Below, in pieces: positions 8,455 through 18,118 of a stretch of 64,000 bases of DNA. This DNA comes from Marinobacter sp. CHS3-4 (GTDB lineage Bacteria; Pseudomonadota; Gammaproteobacteria; Pseudomonadales; Oleiphilaceae): positions 124,001-188,000 of the forward strand of contig NZ_JASGBJ010000004.1 of NCBI RefSeq assembly GCF_030053415.1. The letters are read 5' to 3'. The translations under genes and the position numbers were made by a program. Below the pieces are notes generated by a model, which made no database searches, was not told the origin of the DNA, and saw only the letters and a list, made by a program, of their open reading frames with translations. Position 1 is the stretch's first letter; each line of letters begins with the position of its first letter.

Positions 8455-10641
8455 TTAGCCGGTTTCCCGTGGGTCTACATCTATGATCCATTTCGCCCCG
8501 CTTGGCAGCTTCGTCTCGTCCATTTTCTGGCAAGAGTCTGCAATGACATTATTGAGTTGTCGCCGCTGCGTCGAAAGAAGAACAAGCTGAGCACAGTGCT
8601 TGTCTGCTCGTCTCGCCAAAACCGCGGGCAAGGGGCCCCAGGTCTCTATTTGCGAGCCTTTGGATGATTGAATAAAAGACTTGATGGAGTCCAGTAGCCT
8701 AAGGCTGTCTTCCATGGTTCTGGATTCGGCTCGAAACGTTGCCATCGCCCGGAAAGGGGGTAGGTGGTTTTCCTTCCTTTCTGCCAATAGTTGGTCTGAT
8801 ATTGAGAGGTAATTGCCGGCGCCAAGAGTTTTCAGCAGCGGGTGGTCGCTGTGGCAGGTTTGAACCAGGACCTGGCCTGCCTGCGCACCTCGGCCAGCCC
8901 GGCCGCTGACCTGTATCAGCGTCTGTACGAGGTGCTCTGGAGCACGGAAATCCACGCTGAATAACCCGCCGTCCGCATTGATAACCACAACCAGCGTGAC
9001 TCCGGGAAAATCGTGGCCTTTTGCAAGCATCTGGGTCCCCACCAATATGCAGGGCTTGCCCGTTCTTACCTTCTCGATAATGCTCTGGATTGAGCCCTTT
9101 CGCTGTGTGCTGTCGCGATCCACGCGAATGATTGGCGTTTCAGGGAAGTGTTCTGCCAGGAAATCCTCGGCTCGTTCGGTCCCTTGACCTACAGGTTTGA
9201 AGGCCTCGCTTTCACATTTCGGGCAGGTCTCCATCGCGGCCATCTGAAAATCGCAATGGTGGCAGCGCATGGCTCGGTCACGGCGGTGATAGGTGAGCCG
9301 AGTGTCGCATCTTGGGCACTCGACCATGTGACCGCAGTCAAAGCACATCATCACTGGGGCAAAGCCGCGCCGATTCACATACACCAACGCTTGTTGACCG
9401 CAGTCGAGGGTTCGTTGGATGGCGTCCAGGGCTGGGCGTGAAAAGCCTGCCTCGAGAGGTCGACTGCGGATGTCCAGCAACTTGATTTCTGGTGGTTTCG
9501 AGTCGCCTGCCCGATGCTCCAATCGCACCAGTTGATACTTGCCACTCCGGGCGTTGTGTAGTGACTCCAGCGATGGTGTCGCAGAGCCCAGAATGACAGG
9601 GCAGCGTTCAATGAAGCCGCGGTAAACGGCTGTGTCTCGCGCGGAGTATCGGAACCCGTCTCCTTGCTTGTAGGAGCTGTCGTGCTCCTCGTCGACGACA
9701 ATGGTTTTCAGGTTCGTAAATGGAAGCAGCACAGCGGAGCGTGTGCCGATAAGGATGACCGGCTCGCCGTTGCGGACTTTAAGCCATGCGTTGAGTTTTT
9801 GGCCGTCGTTCAGCGCCGAGTGCCATACAGCGACCCTGGGGCCGAAATAACGCTCGAAGCGCGCCAGTGTTTGGGGAGTCAGATTAATTTCGGGTACCAG
9901 TACCAGTGCCTGGTCGTGAGCGCTCAGATGTCGCTTCAGGTAGTCCAGGTACAGTTCGGTTTTGCCGCTGCCAGTAATGCCATAAAGCAGCGACACGGAA
10001 AAGGCCTGATCCGGCGTTGCCAGCTGTTCAGCAGCGACTTGTTGTTCTGCGGACAGTTGTGGTCTTTGTGATGGCGAAACCGACGGGTTATGCGATTTTG
10101 GGGCATTGGTTGCCGCGATCAGATTCTTCTCACTGAGGCTCTTTATCTGAGCGTTGGAGTAACCCGCGAGCAGAATCTGTTTTGTCGCTACGCCTTCAGG
10201 ATATTGTTTTAACCAATCGAAAAGTGCCTTCTGTTTTTTTGCGTTGGCAGGCAAAACCGCTTCATCGGATATGGTTTTCCAATATATTTCCGTGCGTTCT
10301 CTGGCGGGCTGCCCGCGTCTGAGGGCTGGGGGCAGGGCAGTGAACAGGCACTCGCCGAGAGCGTGTTGGTAATAGTCAGAAGCCCAATTGAGTAGGCGAA
10401 ATGTCTCCGGGGGGAGCGCCGGCCATTCCTCGCAGCAGTCTTCAACCGTCTTTAATTGAATGCCCTCGGGTGGAGGCTGGTCCAGAGCGGCAACAATGCC
10501 GGTCATTCTAGAGCGGCCAAATGGGATCGTGACCCGCTGGCCCAGAGTGATGTTCATCCCCTCAGGTACGCGATAATCGAACAGCCTCCGAAGCGGACGG
10601 TTCAGGGCAATGCTCGCGGTTCGGGGCACGTTTGGCTCCAT
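8455..10641 (-). CDS. priA: Primosomal protein N' (replication restart helicase PriA)
   Basis: 728 residues, standard length. The N-terminal 3'BD domain (SIALNRPLRRLFDYRVP) is followed by superfamily 2 helicase motifs: Walker A in LLYGITGSGKTE and DEEH in VVDEEHDSSYKQ. The zinc-binding region has paired cysteines (CFDCGHMVECPRC, then CHHC and CPKC) and is inserted before the second helicase domain. PriA recognises abandoned forks and loads the replicative helicase through PriB/DnaT or PriC. It is divergent from rpmE. No strong ribosome site is visible before the ATG. Confidence 0.97.
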   Translation of the reverse strand: MEPNVPRTASIALNRPLRRLFDYRVPEGMNITLGQRVTIPFGRSRMTGIVAALDQPPPEGIQLKTVEDCCEEWPALPPETFRLLNWASDYYQHALGECLFTALPPALRRGQPARERTEIYWKTISDEAVLPANAKKQKALFDWLKQYPEGVATKQILLAGYSNAQIKSLSEKNLIAATNAPKSHNPSVSPSQRPQLSAEQQVAAEQLATPDQAFSVSLLYGITGSGKTELYLDYLKRHLSAHDQALVLVPEINLTPQTLARFERYFGPRVAVWHSALNDGQKLNAWLKVRNGEPVILIGTRSAVLLPFTNLKTIVVDEEHDSSYKQGDGFRYSARDTAVYRGFIERCPVILGSATPSLESLHNARSGKYQLVRLEHRAGDSKPPEIKLLDIRSRPLEAGFSRPALDAIQRTLDCGQQALVYVNRRGFAPVMMCFDCGHMVECPRCDTRLTYHRRDRAMRCHHCDFQMAAMETCPKCESEAFKPVGQGTERAEDFLAEHFPETPIIRVDRDSTQRKGSIQSIIEKVRTGKPCILVGTQMLAKGHDFPGVTLVVVINADGGLFSVDFRAPEHLVQTLIQVSGRAGRGAQAGQVLVQTCHSDHPLLKTLGAGNYLSISDQLLAERKENHLPPFRAMATFRAESRTMEDSLRLLDSIKSFIQSSKGSQIETWGPLPAVLARRADKHCAQLVLLSTQRRQLNNVIADSCQKMDETKLPSGAKWIIDVDPRETG

Positions 10642-10842
10642 TTGGGGAAGAAGGTCGTTCGGTGGCCTGGGGGCCGCGATTAGGGCTTGCCTGAGCGCCT
10701 ATTAACTAGTACGATTCGCGGTCTGTTTTAGGCAGGGCATGATTGTGCCCCGTCTCGTCAATTGATTCAAACATGCGGTGCCTGACGCCTGGATGTTAAA
10801 AGTCCCGCGATCTGGTAGCGGCATGACCGATAGAGGTAAGCC

Positions 10843-11058
10843 ATGAAAGAAGGTATTCATCCAAAGTACGAAGAGATTACCGCCACCTGCTCTTGCGGTA
10901 ATGTACTCAAGACTCGTTCCACGTTTACTCAGGATCTGACCCTGGACGTGTGTTCACAGTGCCACCCATTCTACACCGGCAAGCAGAAGGTGATGGACAC
11001 AGGTGGTCGTATCGATCGTTTCCAGAAGCGTTTCGGCGGCAGAATCAAGAAATCTTGA
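10843..11058 (+). CDS. rpmE: 50S ribosomal protein L31 (zinc-binding type)
   Basis: 71 residues. The pattern [20 protein letters not shown] is typical of bacterial L31. Four cysteines at about 16, 18, 37 and 40 (CSC and CSQC) make it the zinc-binding form, in contrast to the Cys-less paralogue used under zinc starvation in some bacteria. AGAGGT before the ATG is the ribosome site. A strong terminator follows immediately, so it is a monocistronic unit divergent from priA. Confidence 0.97.
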   Translation: MKEGIHPKYEEITATCSCGNVLKTRSTFTQDLTLDVCSQCHPFYTGKQKVMDTGGRIDRFQKRFGGRIKKS

Positions 11059-11074
11059 TTCCGCGAGCCAGACT

Positions 11075-11104
11075 AAAAAAGCGCCGACATCGGCGCTTTT
11101 TTTA
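11075..11104 (+). terminator. Intrinsic terminator of rpmE
   Basis: An A run, the stem GCGCCGA / TCGGCGC with a 2-base loop, and a seven-base T run lie 17 bases after the rpmE stop. The flanking A run means it could also act in reverse. Confidence 0.9.
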
Positions 11105-11196
11105 TGCCTGCAGATTCTGGGTAGCGTTTCAGCGACAATACAAACGCTTGTACGCAGTATGGCGTATTGACTGTACGCAAAATGCACAGGCAGGCC

Positions 11197-11225
11197 TTGT
11201 CTGGGAATTGCCTTCGCGCCATAAT
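11197..11225 (+). promoter_or_regulatory. Candidate sigma-70 promoter of the malic enzyme gene
   Basis: TTGTCT (11197-11202) and CATAAT (11220-11225) are separated by 17 bases, a good match to the sigma-70 pattern. The start codon lies about 65 bases downstream. No other convincing promoter was seen between the rpmE terminator and the gene. Confidence 0.55.
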
Positions 11226-11290
11226 GGCGCGCTCCGCTGAGTGAGCTCAGTGGTCCTCTATCAATAAACGTAAAAAACGGAACAGTGGCA

Positions 11291-12556
11291 ATGTCTCAAG
11301 ATCTGAAAGAAGCAGCCCTTGAATACCACGCCAAGCCGCGGCCTGGTAAGCTGAGTGTTGAAATCACCAAGCCCACCAAGACTTCCCGCGATCTTTCTCT
11401 GGCGTATAGCCCCGGGGTTGCTGAGCCGGTCCGCGAGATCGCTAAGGACCCGGAGAATGCATACAAGTACACGGCCAAGGGTAATCTTGTTGCCGTCATT
11501 TCCGATGGTTCTGCTATTCTAGGCCTCGGAAATCTGGGGCCACTGGCCAGTAAGCCGGTCATGGAAGGTAAAGGCGTTCTTTTCAAGCGCTTTGCCGGTA
11601 TTGATGTGTTTGACATTGAAGTGGATTCCGAAAGTCCGCAGGCGTTTATTGAAACAGTCGAGCGTATTGCAGACACCTTCGGTGGCATTAACCTGGAAGA
11701 CATCAAGGCGCCCGAGTGCTTTGAGATTGAGCGCGCGCTTATCGAAAAGTGCAACGTGCCCATCTTCCACGATGACCAACATGGTACTGCTATCGTAACT
11801 GCAGCCGGCATGATCAATGCTCTTGAGCTGCAGGGTAAAAAGATTGAAGAGGCGAGGGTGGTTTGCCTGGGTGCGGGTGCTGCGGCAATTGCCTGCATGA
11901 AGCTATTGGTCAGCTGTGGTGTTCGTTCTGAGAACATTTTCATGCTGGATCGTAAGGGCGTTATCCATTCTGGTCGTGACGATCTGAACCAGTACAAAGC
12001 CATGTTTGCGAATGAGACCGATCGTCGCACGCTGGACGACGCGATTGATGGCGCCGACGTATTCCTGGGCCTTTCTGGTCCTGACCTTCTGACAGCGGAT
12101 CAGCTGAAGAAAATGGCCGCGAACCCCATCGTGTTTGCCTGTTCCAACCCGGATCCCGAAATTAGCCCGGAAGTTGCGCTGGCTACCCGTGACGACCTGA
12201 TTATGGCGACTGGTCGCTCAGACTATCCCAACCAGGTGAACAACGTGCTTGGCTTCCCGTTCATTTTCCGCGGGGCGCTGGATGTCCGTGCAACTGCCAT
12301 CAATGAAGAAATGAAAGTAGCTGCGGTTCACGCCATTCGTGAGCTGGCAAAAGAGCCGGTTCCGCAGGATATTTGTGAGGCCTATGGTGTCTCAAGCTTC
12401 GAATTTGGCCGTGAGTACATCATTCCCAAGCCAATGGATGTGCGCTTGCTCGAAGTGGTTCCCGCCGCCGTGGCGCGAGCCGCGGTCGATTCTGGTGTTG
12501 CCCGTAATGGTTATCCGGCACACTACCCGCTAAAGTCCATGGACGACATTATTTGA
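11291..12556 (+). CDS. maeB: Malic enzyme, short form (MaeB-type, oxaloacetate-decarboxylating)
   Basis: 421 residues from ATG 11291; an in-frame GTG at 11285 would add two residues and cannot be excluded. It converts malate to pyruvate and CO2 with reduction of NAD(P). The N-terminal half carries the malic signature (YSPGVAEPVREIA, then KGNLVAVISDGSAILGLGNLG) and the metal/substrate region DDQHGTAIV. The second half has a Rossmann dinucleotide fold with GAGAAA. It lacks the C-terminal phosphotransacetylase-like domain of E. coli MaeB (759 residues), so this is the short form. NADP specificity cannot be decided by eye. It is monocistronic, with its own promoter candidate and a strong terminator. 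Confidence 0.92.
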   Translation: MSQDLKEAALEYHAKPRPGKLSVEITKPTKTSRDLSLAYSPGVAEPVREIAKDPENAYKYTAKGNLVAVISDGSAILGLGNLGPLASKPVMEGKGVLFKRFAGIDVFDIEVDSESPQAFIETVERIADTFGGINLEDIKAPECFEIERALIEKCNVPIFHDDQHGTAIVTAAGMINALELQGKKIEEARVVCLGAGAAAIACMKLLVSCGVRSENIFMLDRKGVIHSGRDDLNQYKAMFANETDRRTLDDAIDGADVFLGLSGPDLLTADQLKKMAANPIVFACSNPDPEISPEVALATRDDLIMATGRSDYPNQVNNVLGFPFIFRGALDVRATAINEEMKVAAVHAIRELAKEPVPQDICEAYGVSSFEFGREYIIPKPMDVRLLEVVPAAVARAAVDSGVARNGYPAHYPLKSMDDII

Positions 12557-12570
12557 GGGTGGGTTGAAAC

Positions 12571-12602
12571 AAAAAACCGACGGTTTGGCCGTCGGTTTTT
12601 TT
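12571..12602. terminator. Bidirectional intrinsic terminator between maeB and mrcA
   Basis: ACCGACGG (12576-12583) pairs with CCGTCGGT (12589-12596) around a 5-base loop, with an A run before and a T run after. It serves the convergent genes maeB and mrcA. Confidence 0.88.
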
Positions 12603-12624
12603 ATGTCTTGAAAAAAGGCTTCGG

Positions 12625-15102
12625 TCAGAATATCTGTCGGGACAGATCCCCGTTGTCGCCATTGCTGTCGGTCTCGGCGGGCGTTTCCTCGGCGGTTAAA
12701 GGCGGTGGTGCGTCTTCCTCCCGGAAAACTTCGAAAATGGCACCCTCTGCCCCCGCGCGCGCGCGCTTGCCGGTTTCGGGATCAATTCGAACATTCACGA
12801 TGCCATTGGGGCGGGGCATTAAAGATGAGGGTTCTCCCTGGAGGGCTGTTGCCATGTAGTCGAGCCAGATCGGGAGGGCGGTGCTGGCGCCGAATTCCCG
12901 GCGGCCAAGGGGCGCGGGTTGATCAAAGCCCACCCAGACGGTTGTGGCGATATCATGATTAAAACCGCCAAACCAGGTATCGCGCTGCTCATTCGTAGTG
13001 CCGGTTTTACCGCTGATGTCGTCACGGCCAAGTGCCAGGGCGCGGCGCCCGGTACCAAGACGTATGACGTCTCTCATCATCGAATGGAGGATGTACACGG
13101 ATCGCTCGTCTGCAAGGCGTTTCATGATGCGGATTTCTGGTTGCGCCTGGGTATCTGTTTTTTGGGGCGGTTCGCAGTCCTGATCGCAAAGCACTGTATC
13201 TGGTGCGGTGTAAAGGCTTTTCCCGTTCACATCCTTAATGCTTTTAATATAGTAGGGTTTGACATCGAAACCGCCATTGGCAATCACCGCGAACCCTCGC
13301 GCCAGATCCATAGGGGTAAGCAGTCCACTACCAAGAGAAAGCGAGAGGTCTTTCTGCATATTTTCCGTCGGTATCTTGAGCTGCTTGAGATAGTTGATCG
13401 TGGATTCAATTCCCAGATCTCTCAGCAGTCTAATCGAGACCAGGTTCCGTGAACGATAAAGTGCCTCGCGCAATCGAGTGGGGCCGTAGAATTGGCCGGA
13501 TGAGTTTTGTGGTCTCCAGGTGGTTTCCAGCTCGGAATCATCAAAGACAATAGGCGCATCGTTATAGATTGTGGCCGGTGTCTTGCCCTGTTCCAGGGCG
13601 CTCAAGTACAAGAACGGCTTGAATGTCGAGCCTGGCTGTCGGCGGGCCTGAGTGGCCCTATTGTATTTGGTCTGGCTGAAACTGTAGCCGCCAGACAAAG
13701 CCTGGATCGCCCCGGTTTTCGCCTCAAGCGATATCAAAGCGCCTTGCGCTTTCGGCACCTGAAACAGTGCCATCTGCGGCCTGTTCGGAGTCGCGGTTTC
13801 TTCAGGAGAGCTCTTTGTGGAGTCTTCGTTTTGCGCCGTCTGCGGTGCATCGTTGATCGCTTTTACATAAACGATGTCACCCGAACTCAACACGTCCGAT
13901 GGTTTTTCCGGTTCTGGGCCAGTCAGGTCCTCTGTTTTATAGCGGCGCGCCCAGCTCATTGTTTCGAAGGGGATGATGGCGCTGCCAACGGAGCGGGCGT
14001 AGATCTCGGTCTTGCCCTCTTCATCGACGACATTGGTGACGACGGCGGGGATCAGGTCAGCCACTCTTGGGTATCCGGCCATGAGCCCTGACAGATTTTC
14101 CGGGGCTAGCGCTTCATCCGACACCTGGCCAATCGGGCCGCGGAATCCATGGCGGCGATCGTAGGCTTCAAGGCCTGATCTGAGCGCGTCTGTTGCCGCC
14201 TGTTGATTGTCACCATCAATGGTAAGGGTGACGGTGTAGCCATCCGTATAGGCGGCATCGCCATAGCGGCTGACCATCTCATTGCGTGCCATTTCCGCAA
14301 TGTGGTCAGCATCGACTTCTGTGGATGGTGCGTTATAGCTTGCGGTGATCGGAGCGCTGGACGCCAGGTTAAAGGCGTCGTCTGTGATGTATCCGAGGTC
14401 ACGCATGCGGCTCAGTATCCAATTTCGGCGGACGCCAGCGCGTTGCGGGTCGGCAATTGGGTTGTAGGCTGATGGCGCTTTGGGAAGGCCGGCCAGCATA
14501 GCCATTTGAGCCAGTGACAATTCCGCCACTGGTTTGTCGTAGTAAACCTGCGCCGCCGCCTCTATGCCGTAAGCTCGATTGCCCAGGTAAATCTTGTTCA
14601 GATAGAGCTCGAGGATGCGATTTTTGTCCAGTTCACGTTCAATCTGAAGAGCAAGAAGTATCTCGTTGAACTTGCGGATAAAGGTCCGGTCTCGTGACAA
14701 AAAGTAATTTTTTGCAACCTGCATAGTGATGGTGCTGCCACCGGATTGAATCTGGCCCGTGGAGATCAGTTCGATGGCAGCCCGCATCAGGCCTTTAATG
14801 TCGACGCCAAAGTGTTCGTAAAAACGGGCGTCTTCGGCCGCGAGAAAGGCATGTAACTGAATTGTAGGGATCTGTTCTATTGTGACTGGTGCCCTTCTCT
14901 TTTCGCCGAATTCTGCTATTAATTTGTCGTCCGCGCTATAGACCCTCAGTGGCGTCTGGAGTTTGATGTCCAGAAGTTTTTCGACAGGGGGGAGTCCTGG
15001 TCGCAGGTAAAGGTAGAAACCTGAGGTCAGAATGGTCGCTATACTTATACCGACGACAAAGAACCAGGCAAACAGGCGAGATGTACGCAACAAATGAGAC
15101 AT
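12625..15102 (-). CDS. mrcA: Penicillin-binding protein 1A (bifunctional glycosyltransferase/transpeptidase)
   Basis: 825 residues. A single N-terminal membrane anchor (about 9-30) is followed by a GT51 glycosyltransferase domain with the catalytic region AAEDARFYEHFGVD and GGSTITMQVAKN. Next come an OB-like/ODD insertion and a transpeptidase domain with the serine acylation motif STFK (in RQPGSTFKPFLY), SRN as the SxN motif, and KTGTTNEQ as the KTG motif. It polymerises and cross-links peptidoglycan in the periplasm. It is divergent from pilM with a 213-base AT-rich gap, the same arrangement as ponA-pilM in Pseudomonas. The C-terminal tail is acidic. Confidence 0.96.
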   Translation of the reverse strand: MSHLLRTSRLFAWFFVVGISIATILTSGFYLYLRPGLPPVEKLLDIKLQTPLRVYSADDKLIAEFGEKRRAPVTIEQIPTIQLHAFLAAEDARFYEHFGVDIKGLMRAAIELISTGQIQSGGSTITMQVAKNYFLSRDRTFIRKFNEILLALQIERELDKNRILELYLNKIYLGNRAYGIEAAAQVYYDKPVAELSLAQMAMLAGLPKAPSAYNPIADPQRAGVRRNWILSRMRDLGYITDDAFNLASSAPITASYNAPSTEVDADHIAEMARNEMVSRYGDAAYTDGYTVTLTIDGDNQQAATDALRSGLEAYDRRHGFRGPIGQVSDEALAPENLSGLMAGYPRVADLIPAVVTNVVDEEGKTEIYARSVGSAIIPFETMSWARRYKTEDLTGPEPEKPSDVLSSGDIVYVKAINDAPQTAQNEDSTKSSPEETATPNRPQMALFQVPKAQGALISLEAKTGAIQALSGGYSFSQTKYNRATQARRQPGSTFKPFLYLSALEQGKTPATIYNDAPIVFDDSELETTWRPQNSSGQFYGPTRLREALYRSRNLVSIRLLRDLGIESTINYLKQLKIPTENMQKDLSLSLGSGLLTPMDLARGFAVIANGGFDVKPYYIKSIKDVNGKSLYTAPDTVLCDQDCEPPQKTDTQAQPEIRIMKRLADERSVYILHSMMRDVIRLGTGRRALALGRDDISGKTGTTNEQRDTWFGGFNHDIATTVWVGFDQPAPLGRREFGASTALPIWLDYMATALQGEPSSLMPRPNGIVNVRIDPETGKRARAGAEGAIFEVFREEDAPPPLTAEETPAETDSNGDNGDLSRQIF

Positions 15103-15306
15103 TTTTTTCTGACAACTGTTGGATATAGGTCTATCATTTGAGAAATTGCTTTAGGAAGAAAGAGAGACTTCCAGGCCACAATGTTCTCGAAAATTCTAAG
15201 AAAGGGCATTGTAGACGGAAAAATAAAGAAATTCTCTTAATTAAAAAACACATATGAAGTGGTTTTAACAAACCATTCATGACCCGGTGCGTGTAACCAG
15301 GTATAG

Positions 15307-16379
<1,073 letters not shown>

Positions 16380-16380
<1 letters not shown>

Positions 16381-16943
16381 TGGCAAAGATCAACCTCAGA
16401 CCCTGGCGTGAAGAGCTTAGGGCGGAAAAGCAGAAGCAGTTCGTTGTGATGATACTGGGTGCTGCAATTATTGCCGCTGGTCTGGCTTTCCTCTGGAAAA
16501 CAGATATGGATAACCGGATTGCGTATCAGGAATCGCGTAATTCCTACATTGAGACAGCAACCAAGCAGCTTGATAAACAGATCAAGGAAATAGAAAGCTT
16601 GAAGCGCAAGAGGGATGAACTGCTGGCCAGAATGAAAGTCATTCAGGACCTGCAAGGCAAGCGGCCGGTGATTGTCAGGGTGTTTGATGAGCTGGTGCGG
16701 ACGTTGCCGGACGGTCTGTATTACACCGACCTCACCAAGCGTGATGACAGCATCAGTATCGTTGGCATGTCCGAATCAAATAGCCGAATCGCATCATTGA
16801 TGCGCCGATTCGAAGATTCGGATTGGTTCGCAAGCCCGAACCTCTCGAATGTTGCATCGGCAGATTCGCGCCGATCCGGATACAGCCGGTTTGATTTGAC
16901 CGTACAACAGAAGACGCCCGAGCCCGAAGGAGGAAATAAGTAA
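16380..16943 (+). CDS. pilN: Type IV pilus alignment protein PilN
   Basis: 187 residues. The N-terminus MAKINLRPWREE contains the conserved INLxPWR motif that binds PilM. A membrane segment lies at about 22-40, followed by a coiled-coil stretch (about 45-85) and a ferredoxin-like periplasmic domain. PilN pairs with PilO to form the inner-membrane platform. Its ATG overlaps the pilM stop by one base, which points to translational coupling. Confidence 0.96.
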
Positions 16944-17554
16944 TGAGCCTCGCGGACTCCATGAAAAAGCTTAATGATTTCGATATCAACGATCTTGATA
17001 TCAATAACGCTGGTATCTGGCCGGCACCCGTTAAAGCCATTGTCGCGCTGATTGTATTCGGCCTGATTCTGGGAGGCGGTTATTGGTTTTTCATAAAGGA
17101 CCAGTATGCCGAGCTTCAGAAGGTCGAGAAGGAAGAGCAGGAACTGCGTGAGCGCTATGAGAATAAAGCCTATCGGGTTGCGAACCTTGAAGTTTTCAAA
17201 GCTCAGATGACTGAAATGGAAGAAACCTTTGGTGCACTGGTCAGGCAGTTGCCCAGTGAAACTGAGGTTCCTGGTCTTTTGGAAGACATTACCAATACGG
17301 CCCTGGGAAGTGGACTTGACCTTCAGGAGGTTAAGCTTCAATCCGAGCAAAAGCGGGATTTCTATTCCGAGCTTCCAATAAACATCCGAGTGGTGGGTTC
17401 TTACCATGAGTTGGCCAGTTTTGTGAGCAGTGTCGCAGGGCTTCCCAGGATCGTGACTTTGCATGATCTGAAGATTTCGCCGCAAGATGGTGAGCCAGAG
17501 CGTTTGAATATGCAGGTGCTTGCACGTACCTATCGTTACAGGGCCGGGGAGTGA
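16943..17554 (+). CDS. pilO: Type IV pilus alignment protein PilO
   Basis: 203 residues. After a short cytoplasmic N-terminus, a membrane segment (about 30-50, AIVALIVFGLILGGGYWFF) leads into a coiled coil (about 52-85) and a periplasmic ferredoxin-like domain. It is the partner of PilN and contacts PilP. The ATG overlaps the pilN stop by one base. Confidence 0.95.
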   Translation: MSLADSMKKLNDFDINDLDINNAGIWPAPVKAIVALIVFGLILGGGYWFFIKDQYAELQKVEKEEQELRERYENKAYRVANLEVFKAQMTEMEETFGALVRQLPSETEVPGLLEDITNTALGSGLDLQEVKLQSEQKRDFYSELPINIRVVGSYHELASFVSSVAGLPRIVTLHDLKISPQDGEPERLNMQVLARTYRYRAGE

Positions 17555-17556
17555 GC

Positions 17557-18108
17557 ATGAGTTTAAAGCTTTCTTTTAAATCTCTTTCGTGTGTTTGCCT
17601 GGTTTCTGTTCTCACCGCATGTTCTCAAGGCAGCGGGTTTTCTGACCTGGATCAGTTCATGGAAGAAACGCGCGCAAAGCCCCGCGGTTTTGTAGAGCCG
17701 CTTCCGGAATTCAAATCTTACGAAGCGTTCACATACTCTGCTGCCGATAGAAGGGCGCCGTTTGAGCCACCGGTCGATGTTCAATTAACGATGATGGATG
17801 AGCAGCCCACCAGTAACGTTGAGCCGGATCTCGATCGCCCCAAGGAAGTTCTGGAGAATTTCGGACTCAAACAGCTTACGATGGTTGGTACTTTGAGCGG
17901 TCAGTCTGACAGTCTGTATGCATTAATCCGGGATGATACTGGTGGTATTCACAGGGTCAAAACCGGGAACTACATGGGCGAGAATTACGGCCGAATCATC
18001 GGTGTCAATGAAACCCGTGTTGAACTGATTGAAATCGTTCCGAATGGTCGTGGCGGTTGGGTGGAGCGTCCACGCTCACTGACGCTAGACGGTGAGGCCG
18101 AAGGCTAG
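17557..18108 (+). CDS. pilP: Type IV pilus lipoprotein PilP
   Basis: 183 residues from ATG 17557, which has GGGGAG six bases upstream; an in-frame GTG at 17551 overlaps the pilO stop but is less well placed. A lipoprotein signal ends in LTAC with Cys22 predicted as the lipidated residue. The C-terminal beta-rich domain (from about LKQLTMVGTLSG) docks on the PilQ N-terminal domains, joining the inner-membrane frame to the secretin. It lies between pilO and pilQ with minimal spacing. Confidence 0.95.
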   Translation: MSLKLSFKSLSCVCLVSVLTACSQGSGFSDLDQFMEETRAKPRGFVEPLPEFKSYEAFTYSAADRRAPFEPPVDVQLTMMDEQPTSNVEPDLDRPKEVLENFGLKQLTMVGTLSGQSDSLYALIRDDTGGIHRVKTGNYMGENYGRIIGVNETRVELIEIVPNGRGGWVERPRSLTLDGEAEG

Positions 18109-18118
18109 GGAGCGGCAT